Below, piece after piece: positions 48,841 to 56,546 of a DNA stretch of 56,546 bases; position 1 is the stretch's first letter, and the number at the start of each line of letters is the position of its first letter. This DNA comes from a virus: positions 1-56,546 of the IMG/VR virus record IMGVR_UViG_3300025030_000128; one strand, 5' to 3'. A model generated the notes under the pieces. It ran no database searches, was not told the origin of the DNA, and worked only from the letters and a program-made list of their open reading frames with translations. The position numbers and the translations under genes were made by a program.

Positions 48841-51800
48841 ATGGGCATGTTCGATGATATTCCCGATGAGCCTACCGTCAGCTCTTCGCAACCCGCATCC
48901 TCTCAAACGATGTCGAGCGGGCTCTTCGATGACATCCCCGACGTTCCTGAAGTTGAAGATGCGCCAACGTCTGCAGACGGTTCGACCATGGGCGATTTCT
49001 TCCGCGACCTTCCCAATGCCGCTATCCGTACCGCGCAAAGTATTCCTGTTGGCGTCCGTAAGACAGCGGGCGCCATTGGCGTCTTAGGGGCTGACCTTGG
49101 CCTTCGTCCTGGTGATTCCGGAGGCGAAGACGGCCCCGTCGTAATGACCCCCGAAGAATCCCGTCAAGAGCTTCGCCAGGCTGACGCCGAGTCGCAACAA
49201 CTGCAGAGGGATTATCCGACCAAGACAGAGCTGGGCGGGTTGGTGGCTGGTGCTGGCGAGTCTATCGCCTATATGGCGCCGATGCTGCCCGCAGGACCCG
49301 GAGCGGCCGTGGCCGGCATGGCGGGACGAACCGCGATCGATACCTACGGCGAAGCCCGAGAGCTGGAAGGGAAGTCGGTTCAAAACGCTGGGATCGAGGC
49401 GGTCGTTTCCGGGACGGCCGAAGGCGCGCTGGAAATGGCGCCGACCGCCATGTTGTTCGATCTCTTCGGCAAGTCGGCCAATAAGTCTTTGGCCGGCAAG
49501 CTGGTCAAGTACTTTGCCGCCGAACAGGTTACCGAAGTTCCGACCACCTTAATTCAAAACGCCGCCGACATCTACACCTCGAACGATCCCCAGGCAGAAG
49601 AGAAGGCGATGCAGTATGCCCTCGACTACCGGGATTCGATTCTCGGAGGCTTTGCCGAGACTCCGGACATTACGGTCGATGGCCGCAAGTACAACGCCTA
49701 CAACGATATGGTCCAGACGATGAAGCAGACCGCAGTTCAGGCGGGCCTCATGGGAGCCCCTGCGGCCGGTCTGAGGGGCGTTCATAAGCTGGCCATAGGA
49801 GAGGCAGGGCGGGCGCAGGAGCGGGTTGACAAAGAGGCCTACGACGCTCTCAGTAAGCCTGACCGCAAGCAGTACGACGCTGCCGTGGAAGAGCAAGCGG
49901 CTGGCCGCAGTCTGAACCGGATGTTTGGCCGCTCGAACGAAATTGAACGCCGCGACATCGACCTCCTCAATCCCGAGGCAGAGTTCGACGTCGAGGCCTA
50001 CCTTAGAGGAGAGCAAAATGATCTGTCAGAATCCGAACTGCCGCTGTCTGGGAACGAGACCGGGACGCCTCTGCAAGAAGTGCGGACACAAACAGCCGGC
50101 GTAGACTCGCCTGTTGTTCCTCCCGTTCCTATTCCTCCGGTGGAATTAGTAGCACCTCAGACTTCCCCAATGCCCCTACAGCCGGCGATCGTACCCTGGC
50201 AGATGGCAGTGCCGCCCCCCGCAGAAGAGATTGCCCCAGAAGTCTTGCCCACTCAGACTCAACCCCTACAGGAGGAACCTACCAATGCGATGCCCACGGT
50301 GTCAGGAGCTAGTGAAGCGGGGCAGTCGATGCCCGAATTGCGGGAAGGTGGTTCGACCATAGGCGAAGCGACCGACGCCGAAGGAAACGAAACGGTTTTC
50401 GTTACACAACCCGGACCGCGCCTTCGTCCTGCCACTGAAGAAGAGATTGAAGAGTTTGCGGAATTGATGCGCGAAGCTGGCGTCAAGGAAGGGTCCGACT
50501 CTTGGAATAAGATGCTTGCCAGCAAGACTAACGGCATCAAGATCCGAGCGATCGACCCTCTCAGTGGCTACCAGGGCCGCTCCGAGTTTGGGCTGGCTCT
50601 GCCGAAGATCTGGGAGAGGCATGTTGAAGGGGTCCCAGTTACCATCACTGAGTTCGACATTGTTAATCTCGGCGGACTAAACGAGAATATCGGAGAGCCG
50701 GAAGCGAATAAGGTTCTGACGGACATCTACAAGATCTTCTCCGATACTCTCGTCTCTTTCGGGATCAAGGACGCGCAGCTCTTTCGCAATGGCGGCGACG
50801 AGGGCCAGGCGGTCTCGACCGCGCCGAAAGAACTTCAGGTGCAGGCCGTAGCCGAGGCCAAGAAGAGAATCGACGCCTACGTCAAAGAGAAAGGTCTGGA
50901 GAAGACTTTTGGCAAGACTGCCAAAGGCCAACCGAAGAACACGACGGAAATTGGGACCGGGATTTACCACGCAACCGAGTCATTCTCCGACTGGCCGAAC
51001 TTGCAAGACGCAATCGATGCTGTTAAACTTGGGGTGAACGAAGCAAAGCGAGCAGAGAAAGGGCTAGACGATGGGCGAACAAGCATTGAAAGACCTGGGA
51101 CTGTTCGAGCTGAAGGACAACCCGCAAGCACTGAAGGCGGAGATGTCCAAGATGCGCCAGGAGCTGGAGTCCCGCCGGCTCAAAACTCCTCGACCAACCT
51201 CTACTCAGGTATCCCCCTCCCGGAACTGAAGAAGCTCGCCGGCAATCTCAAAGCGGCCTATCCTCATCTGCTCAACCTCGGCTCCCAAGTCTATCAGGCG
51301 GGCCACACTACCCTCGACCAATTCAAGAAGGAAATGCAGCGTGTTTTGGGCGACCTCTACCGGTCGTTCAAGGATGCGATGATCCGCGTCTTCAATGACG
51401 TACGTGCCCGCCTGAAGGACGAGCGTGGCGTTGTCGGCAGGGACATCAATGAGCTTCGGAAAGACGAGGCCTCCGCCGATCAGGTCTCTCCCAAGGACAT
51501 GACCGACGATGATGTCCAAGTTGAAGACACGAGAGAAGCAAGAGTGCTTTTCGTTGGACTAGAATTAAGTAAAGCGAAGCGCCAAATTGAAAACGATCAA
51601 CTTTGGGAATCAACGGTCGATAAGCTTCGTTATCTTTATAGGGTTGTTCCGGACAAAGACCTTCGGGAAAAAATAACGGAGATGGCAAATCTTTATATTA
51701 AGGCTTTGGCCCCCGGTAAAACTTTCGGCTCAATCGAAGACAAGGAGCGTGAGGCGGCCAAACAGAGAATTGCAGAGAGGAAGGCAAAAGACGGGGCAAC

Positions 51801-54800
51801 CGAGTCTGTCGACCGCATAATTAAGATACCGAAAAAAAATGAATCTCCTGAGCTGGCAAAGAAGGACGAAGCGGACGCTGACCAAGTTACCCCCAAAAAG
51901 ATGACCGACGAAGAGCGCAAGGTCATGCACGAACGTCTGTTCGACGAGCAGTACCGTGCCCGCCGGGAAGAGAACGAAGATCAGATTGAGGAGACGGTCG
52001 ACTTTACCGACGAGGCGCCGATCAAAGACTCCCGCGACTACGAGGACAACTTCTTCCCTTCTGGGAAAGAGTTCTTCCCTTCTCGTTCTTCTGGGGTTCA
52101 AGACAAAGCGAAGCAGGCTCAGGTGCGGGAGCTGAAAGATTCGCAGGGCATGCAGATGGCGCAGGACGATGATGCCAAGCTCCGCAAGATCCGGCCGATG
52201 ACGATGATGGAATCAGAAGTCGTCCGCTCGAACGATGCCCTTGCCTCCGCAGGCCAGAATATTGAGAAGCGCGAAAGGGCGGCCGCCAAGAACAACGCGA
52301 CCGCCGATGCGTTTCAAGAGAAGTTCTGGCAGGCCCAGAAAGACGCCCTCACCTACGCCGCCAAGGAGCTTGCCCGCAATCCGCTCATGACCACTGCCGA
52401 GAAGGGCCGGCAGACGCTGATGCAGATTATCGGCAATGACCTGGCTCAGTTGGCCGAGACGTTCTACGCCGCCGACCTCATTGCCTTCATCGAGAAGAGC
52501 AAGAACGGGGGTCAGCTCGCTACCTTAACCGGCTACCCGGACGCCCTCACAGAGCTTCTGGACTACCAGGAAAGGTATTACGCGAGCGATGTCAACCAGA
52601 CGTCCGAGGAAGCGACCGACGAAGAGGCCGAGAACGCACCCCGCTCTATCGCCGACCGTAAAGCCGTGAATGCTGAGTATGAAGCGGAGCGGAAAGAGGA
52701 AGTACAAGAGGAAGATGTCGATACCGTTTCCAAGGAGGAGCTATCCGCTCACAGAGAAAAGCGGGATGCAGAAGAAAAGGCGACCGCGAAGAAGGAGGGC
52801 AAGCAGAAAAGAGCTGAACGTTCTTATGCTCGTCAACGGTTCGATAAGGCGGGCCTTGCTCTCTTCAAAAAGAAAGACACTGCCAACCAGCAGTTAATCT
52901 CTGAGAACTGGAAGGGCTTTTTCCTGGGGGTCGCCGATCATATTTTCAGCGGTAAGGTCAATGAGCTCAAGGATGTCGATCATGCGCTGATTGCTCACAA
53001 GATGGTCGGGACCAAGAAGGTGACGAAGGAGTTCCGCGATCTCTACATGCACGGCGACCGCAGCAAGGCGATTGAAATCGTCAAGGAGATGATGGAGCAC
53101 TCGATCCTTCTTCTCCCGTTTGAAAAGGAAATGACGTCGGATCTCTACCGCGGCGAAGTAGAGTTGCCGGCCCGGGTGCAGCCGAAAGAGAAGTTCGCTC
53201 CGGTCTATACCAAGCACGACGCCTTTATCGACAGTCACTGGGATGCCCTCGACAAGATCCTGAAGGACATTGTCCTCTCCTCTGGAAAGAACCAGGCCGC
53301 ACCAAAGCACCGTCAGGAATTGCCAGGCGGGCGTCCTGGGGGTCAGGTCTATGTCTGGAGTGTCATGCGGAAAGATTCGCCGCTGAATCTGAGCGAAGCG
53401 ATGAACCGGCTGTTCGACAAAACAGACTACGACGGCGCAACCCGCCAGAGTATCTTCGACGAGATGCTGCACCGCTCCGGGCTTACCGCCCTCAAAGGAT
53501 CCACCTACCCCGTCAGTGAGTTCGCCGAATCGAAGTATGCCGAAGGCGCCATGCAGCCGGTCGAACTGAATCCCGTTGACCAGACCGAAGAGACCCGGCT
53601 GCGCGAGGTTGCCGGCGTCAAGGTCAATGAAGATGGAAAGTTGTTGAACTATGACTTTGGCAACGACATTATCGACATGATCCGCGACGTTGTCTACTCC
53701 GACCTGGGGAACCAGATTGCCGAGGAGCGGGGCTTCCCTTCGAGGGATGCCTACGTCAAACATTTGGCGCAGAGATTCAACACTGGTTGGCCGAAGGTGA
53801 AGAACCACAAGGAGTCGGACGCGATCAAGAAGAAGCGTGGTCAGGCCCGGGAACTCTTTTACAAAGAAGACTTGCCACTGATCAAGGCTGCCCGCATGGA
53901 GCGCCAGTATCGGGACAAGAATCTACTCGACAAGGATTTCTTCGAGAAGATCGTCGCCTTGGCTCCTGAAGCCGAGATGAGCGCAGAAGAGGCTTACGGT
54001 ATCTGGATCCGGAGAGGAAACTACGGGGCAATCTATGCTGAGGTCAGGCGGCGGGCGGAAGAGAATCTACAGGCCAAGGCCGACAAGAACTTTGCTGTCC
54101 TCAAGGAGCTGCGGAGCAAGGGCGCCCGGGCCATCGCCGAAAGTATCCTGACTCCGGCACAGCAGAAGCAGTACGGCTTGGCACGGTCGTCAATGGAGAA
54201 AGGAAAGCCCAACTTCAAAGGGATCGACACCAAGGACCGTTCAGCTCTGGTTGCTGCGTTTCAGATTGAGCAGGACTTGCTGGCCGGCCGCGAAGCTGAA
54301 CTGGCCGATCTCAAGCTCGATCACGGCTACCCGGTCCAGGCAGAAGACGTCTTTCAGCGGGACCTCGATAACATCTTTGCCGAAGAAGCCAACATCGGCG
54401 GACTCAAGGTCGGCAAGTTGCGCAACGAGGCGGCCCAGAAGTTCTACCAGGCGGTCGCCAAAGCGTTCGGCGCCGAGCTGGTTGTCGTCTCTGATCCTTT
54501 TTACCGCTCCCGCTACATCGGCTCTACCGAGGGACAGAGCAAGATCGTCGTCAATGTCCAGGAGAGCAAGCAGATTGAAAAGCTCTTCGCTCACGAGCTG
54601 TTTCACCATGTTGTCAACCGGGCTGATCCTGCTGCCTACAGGGAGTTTGTGCGGGCGGTGAAGCTTGTGGTCGGGCAAGAGAAGTGGGACGCCGCACAGG
54701 CCCGCCTGCTTCGCCCTGATAGCCTTTCCGAGATGAGCATGAGCGAGGCGGTCGACGAAGTGCTGCGCGATCCCAACAATGAAGCACTCGACGAAGAGAT

Positions 54801-56546
54801 GTTGGCCGATCTCTTTACTGAGGTCTTCACTCAGACCGAGTTTTACAACGAGCTGGCCAAGACCATCCCGGGACGGACGATGGCCCAGAAAATCATCGGC
54901 CGCCTGGTCAATCTGGTCGCAAAGGTGCTTAAGTCGATTGACGGCAAGGCACGGTGGGGCTACGAAGAGATTCAGTTGCTCGGTCCTTCCCAGATGTCTC
55001 AGATTCTTTCTCTGGTTTCCGATCTCATGTCGTCCCTCGGGGGGGAGAAATATTCAGGCGAGCGCTACTTCATGCGGCTGCCGGAGAAGGGCGAAGCGGT
55101 TCCTCTGCCGTTCACCGGCCCGCTCGGCATGCCCAAGTGGTCGGATATCTTTCCCAAGGGAAGTAAAGCCCATACCGTCATTCTCGACGCCATTGAGCAA
55201 CTGGCCAAAGATTCAAAGAAAGCCCTGGGCCGACTGGCCCGAGTGATCATGGCCGACGTCGGGGCCGAGAAGAAGGTGCAGGATCTTGCCTATGCCCTGG
55301 CCTACACCGCCAATCAAAAGCTCGACTTTCTGGAAGCGACCGTTCTTGACAAACACAAGGACACCTTCGACAACTGGGTGGGTGAACGGATTCAGAAGGT
55401 CAAGGCTCAGGCCGATGCCGATCTCAAGGCGGGCAAGCTGAAACAGAGCTCCTATGACAAGGTCATGGAGGCCAATAAGCGCGAGTTCTACTTCGAATCG
55501 ATGCACGACGACTTCGTCCGCCGGCCGGATCCGAACCGCATTCGTCAATACCCTCAGACGGTCCGGGACGCCTTCGCCGACTTTAAGGAAGTGGCTGACG
55601 ACATCCACGCCGAACTGGTCAAGCTCGATCCGGAGATGGCCGAGCAATACCGGGAAACCCATCAGCTGCAGACGATCCGCTGGCAGAGCAAGGGGGCCCT
55701 TCCCTTTGACGACAGCTTTGCCTCTCTCTCCGCGCGGTCGAAGCTGGAAGGCGACAAGAACTTTCTCAAGACCAAAGACACCGAGCGGACCACCGCCGAG
55801 ATCCGCAAGGACGGTTTCGAGTACGACACCATCCATCCGCTTCAGATGGCGCGCAACTACATCCATGACGCCTACAAGCTCATCGCTTTCCGGGAGATGA
55901 TTCAGAACGCCTACCAGACCGATGTTGAGTTTGAGGTCCTGGGGAAAGACGGCAAGCGCACCACCGTCAAGAAAGAAGCCGCCAAGATTTTCGCCAACAC
56001 CTTCCAGGCTAACAAAGAAGGCTATCGCCCGGTCAACGACAACGCCACTCAGATCCTCATGGGACTGAATGGCGGCATTGGTTACCGGGTCAAAACCGAC
56101 CAGGGCTATCTGCGGGAAGACGGCGTTGAGATGGTCTTCGGGACGGAACATGAAGCCAACCAGAAAGCGATCTCGCACCGTCAACTCTTTGGCGGAGCTG
56201 CAAAGGTCGAAGCACAGCGCGGACAGAAGAAGGTGACCGAAGGACCCGGTTTCGTTGTCACGCATATCGGCAAGAATGGCGAACGAATCACCGGGAAGCG
56301 CTTTGACGCCGCCGCTGCCGCCCGCGAATATGCCGACAGTCTTGGTGAAGGGTACTTGGTGGAAAAGGAACTGATCGGCGCCGACTCGGTGCCGGTGGCG
56401 CGCATCTACTTCCACCCCGACCTGGCCCGGATGATCAACCGATTGACGGCAACCAACCATCTTCTTTCAGGATCCACTGGGAAGTATTTCGGGCGGCCGT
56501 TCATGGCGGTAAAGAACTACATGACCAAAATGGTCTTTGCGGTCTC
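48841..56546 (+). CDS. Giant polyvalent virion protein (N-terminal 2569 residues; continues at 1..1852)
   Basis: One frame, with no stop for 9.5 kb across the contig join. Repeated FDDIPD motifs sit at residues 4-9 and 28-33; a helical region runs to about 400; a proline-rich linker spans 420-480. A GGDEF-like domain (600-765) has FDIVNLGGLNENIG and FRNGGDEGQAV. A low-GC insert (about 900-1005) is flanked by near repeats. Long charged helices follow. A zincin motif, AHELFHHVVN, has H1918, E1919 and H1922. This resembles phage polyvalent proteins that are packaged and ejected with the DNA. ATG at 48841 follows a GGAG site. Confidence 0.85.
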   Translation, partial: MGMFDDIPDEPTVSSSQPASSQTMSSGLFDDIPDVPEVEDAPTSADGSTMGDFFRDLPNAAIRTAQSIPVGVRKTAGAIGVLGADLGLRPGDSGGEDGPVVMTPEESRQELRQADAESQQLQRDYPTKTELGGLVAGAGESIAYMAPMLPAGPGAAVAGMAGRTAIDTYGEARELEGKSVQNAGIEAVVSGTAEGALEMAPTAMLFDLFGKSANKSLAGKLVKYFAAEQVTEVPTTLIQNAADIYTSNDPQAEEKAMQYALDYRDSILGGFAETPDITVDGRKYNAYNDMVQTMKQTAVQAGLMGAPAAGLRGVHKLAIGEAGRAQERVDKEAYDALSKPDRKQYDAAVEEQAAGRSLNRMFGRSNEIERRDIDLLNPEAEFDVEAYLRGEQNDLSESELPLSGNETGTPLQEVRTQTAGVDSPVVPPVPIPPVELVAPQTSPMPLQPAIVPWQMAVPPPAEEIAPEVLPTQTQPLQEEPTNAMPTVSGASEAGQSMPELREGGSTIGEATDAEGNETVFVTQPGPRLRPATEEEIEEFAELMREAGVKEGSDSWNKMLASKTNGIKIRAIDPLSGYQGRSEFGLALPKIWERHVEGVPVTITEFDIVNLGGLNENIGEPEANKVLTDIYKIFSDTLVSFGIKDAQLFRNGGDEGQAVSTAPKELQVQAVAEAKKRIDAYVKEKGLEKTFGKTAKGQPKNTTEIGTGIYHATESFSDWPNLQDAIDAVKLGVNEAKRAEKGLDDGRTSIERPGTVRAEGQPASTEGGDVQDAPGAGVPPAQNSSTNLYSGIPLPELKKLAGNLKAAYPHLLNLGSQVYQAGHTTLDQFKKEMQRVLGDLYRSFKDAMIRVFNDVRARLKDERGVVGRDINELRKDEASADQVSPKDMTDDDVQVEDTREARVLFVGLELSKAKRQIENDQLWESTVDKLRYLYRVVPDKDLREKITEMANLYIKALAPGKTFGSIEDKEREAAKQRIAERKAKDGATESVDRIIKIPKKNESPELAKKDEADADQVTPKKMTDEERKVMHERLFDEQYRARREENEDQIEETVDFTDEAPIKDSRDYEDNFFPSGKEFFPSRSSGVQDKAKQAQVRELKDSQGMQMAQDDDAKLRKIRPMTMMESEVVRSNDALASAGQNIEKRERAAAKNNATADAFQEKFWQAQKDALTYAAKELARNPLMTTAEKGRQTLMQIIGNDLAQLAETFYAADLIAFIEKSKNGGQLATLTGYPDALTELLDYQERYYASDVNQTSEEATDEEAENAPRSIADRKAVNAEYEAERKEEVQEEDVDTVSKEELSAHREKRDAEEKATAKKEGKQKRAERSYARQRFDKAGLALFKKKDTANQQLISENWKGFFLGVADHIFSGKVNELKDVDHALIAHKMVGTKKVTKEFRDLYMHGDRSKAIEIVKEMMEHSILLLPFEKEMTSDLYRGEVELPARVQPKEKFAPVYTKHDAFIDSHWDALDKILKDIVLSSGKNQAAPKHRQELPGGRPGGQVYVWSVMRKDSPLNLSEAMNRLFDKTDYDGATRQSIFDEMLHRSGLTALKGSTYPVSEFAESKYAEGAMQPVELNPVDQTEETRLREVAGVKVNEDGKLLNYDFGNDIIDMIRDVVYSDLGNQIAEERGFPSRDAYVKHLAQRFNTGWPKVKNHKESDAIKKKRGQARELFYKEDLPLIKAARMERQYRDKNLLDKDFFEKIVALAPEAEMSAEEAYGIWIRRGNYGAIYAEVRRRAEENLQAKADKNFAVLKELRSKGARAIAESILTPAQQKQYGLARSSMEKGKPNFKGIDTKDRSALVAAFQIEQDLLAGREAELADLKLDHGYPVQAEDVFQRDLDNIFAEEANIGGLKVGKLRNEAAQKFYQAVAKAFGAELVVVSDPFYRSRYIGSTEGQSKIVVNVQESKQIEKLFAHELFHHVVNRADPAAYREFVRAVKLVVGQEKWDAAQARLLRPDSLSEMSMSEAVDEVLRDPNNEALDEEMLADLFTEVFTQTEFYNELAKTIPGRTMAQKIIGRLVNLVAKVLKSIDGKARWGYEEIQLLGPSQMSQILSLVSDLMSSLGGEKYSGERYFMRLPEKGEAVPLPFTGPLGMPKWSDIFPKGSKAHTVILDAIEQLAKDSKKALGRLARVIMADVGAEKKVQDLAYALAYTANQKLDFLEATVLDKHKDTFDNWVGERIQKVKAQADADLKAGKLKQSSYDKVMEANKREFYFESMHDDFVRRPDPNRIRQYPQTVRDAFADFKEVADDIHAELVKLDPEMAEQYRETHQLQTIRWQSKGALPFDDSFASLSARSKLEGDKNFLKTKDTERTTAEIRKDGFEYDTIHPLQMARNYIHDAYKLIAFREMIQNAYQTDVEFEVLGKDGKRTTVKKEAAKIFANTFQANKEGYRPVNDNATQILMGLNGGIGYRVKTDQGYLREDGVEMVFGTEHEANQKAISHRQLFGGAAKVEAQRGQKKVTEGPGFVVTHIGKNGERITGKRFDAAAAAREYADSLGEGYLVEKELIGADSVPVARIYFHPDLARMINRLTATNHLLSGSTGKYFGRPFMAVKNYMTKMVFAV
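50018..50104 (+). CDS. Nested zinc-ribbon mini-gene 1, 28 aa
   Basis: In the +1-shifted frame of the giant gene, an ATG after AGGAGAGCAAA opens MICQNPNCRCLGTRPGRLCK and ends with KCGHKQPA. Cysteines and one His form a plausible zinc ribbon. The giant protein's own frame is low-complexity here. The ribosome site and the zinc pattern together argue for a real nested gene. Confidence 0.5.
   Translation: MICQNPNCRCLGTRPGRLCKKCGHKQPA
50285..50362 (+). CDS. Nested zinc-ribbon mini-gene 2, 25 aa
   Basis: Same shifted frame as the first. AGGAGG ten bases ahead of an ATG begins MRCPRCQELVKRGSRCPNCG and ends KVVRP, a compact CxxC...CxxCG zinc ribbon. It overlaps the proline-rich linker of the giant protein. 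Confidence 0.5.
   Translation: MRCPRCQELVKRGSRCPNCGKVVRP
51071..51229 (+). CDS. Nested mini-gene 3, 52 aa
   Basis: Third ORF in the same shifted frame, MGEQALKDLGLFELKDNPQA then KMRQELESRRLKTPRP. The composition is that of a real helical protein, while the giant frame here is a low-complexity linker after the GGDEF-like domain. The ribosome site (AAGGG) is weaker. Confidence 0.4.
   Translation: MGEQALKDLGLFELKDNPQALKAEMSKMRQELESRRLKTPRPTSTQVSPSRN
51460..51915 (+). repeat. Near-repeat pair flanking a low-GC insert in the giant gene
   Basis: KDEASADQVSPKDMTDDD (51460-51513) and KDEADADQVTPKKMTDEE (51862-51915) agree at 13 of 18 residues. Between them, 51520-51860 is clearly richer in A and T than its surroundings. 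This looks like a domain acquired by recombination between repeats, or a tandem duplication that has diverged. Confidence 0.5.

Noticed and set aside
1-56546. tRNA genes, CRISPR arrays, insertion sequences, integron or tyrosine integrase
   Set aside because: I looked for cloverleaf-like segments, evenly spaced repeats, transposase or R-H-R-Y motifs and saw none. This is a reading by eye, not a model search.

Overview
The window reads as the complete genome of a tailed double-stranded DNA phage, probably podovirus-like, of a Gram-negative host. The sequence is cut inside one gene. The open frame that runs off the right edge (from 48841) continues in the same frame at position 2 and stops at 1852, so the contig very likely closes into a 56,546-bp circle, or is circularly permuted. 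The Gram-negative host is inferred from a lipobox lipoprotein and a Sec-type leader. No integrase, excisionase, CI-like repressor, tRNA, rRNA or CRISPR array was seen.

Layout. (i) 1960-22416, minus strand: a dense block of small early and replication genes. In rough transcription order it holds small unknown proteins, an SGNH-hydrolase lipoprotein, a DUF932 protein, an HNH protein, several Cys-rich mini-proteins, a thumb-like fragment of family-A DNA polymerase, an SSB-like protein, a helicase-loader-type protein, a DnaB-type helicase domain, a stand-alone CHC2 zinc-finger protein, a MazG-like protein, a DUF2829/Tad2-like protein, a dGTP-diphosphohydrolase-like protein, an inserted HNH endonuclease, a PP-loop (PAPS-reductase-like) protein, a Cas4-like nuclease and a RuvC-like resolvase. 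(ii) 22417-22816: an AT-rich divergent control region. (iii) 22817-27609, plus strand: a ribbon-helix-helix regulator, small genes and the terminase subunits. (iv) 27712-36608: portal, scaffold, major capsid, decoration and connector proteins, and a lysis-like cluster. (v) 36655-45512: adhesin, secreted SGNH hydrolase, tail tube and FN3 tail proteins. (vi) 45519-56546 and on to 1852: internal or ejected virion proteins, ending in a 3185-residue polyvalent protein with a GGDEF-like domain and a zincin peptidase motif.

The most unusual features are these. Two clusters of integron attC-like sites (1913-3517 and 9773-10623) separate small genes exactly as in integron cassette arrays, with R''/R' boxes, unpaired spacers and a conserved extrahelical base, yet no integron integrase is present. 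Two tiny zinc-ribbon genes and one helical mini-gene, the first two with strong ribosome binding sites, are nested out of frame in linker segments of the giant gene. An approximately 450-base noncoding gap (11052-11504) holds interlocking inverted repeats that would form an H-type pseudoknot. One zinc-ribbon gene (12585-12749) has no canonical start codon. The replisome is fragmentary, with a polymerase thumb, a primase zinc finger and a helicase domain each as separate small proteins.

All functional names rest on reading motifs by eye. No database search was run.
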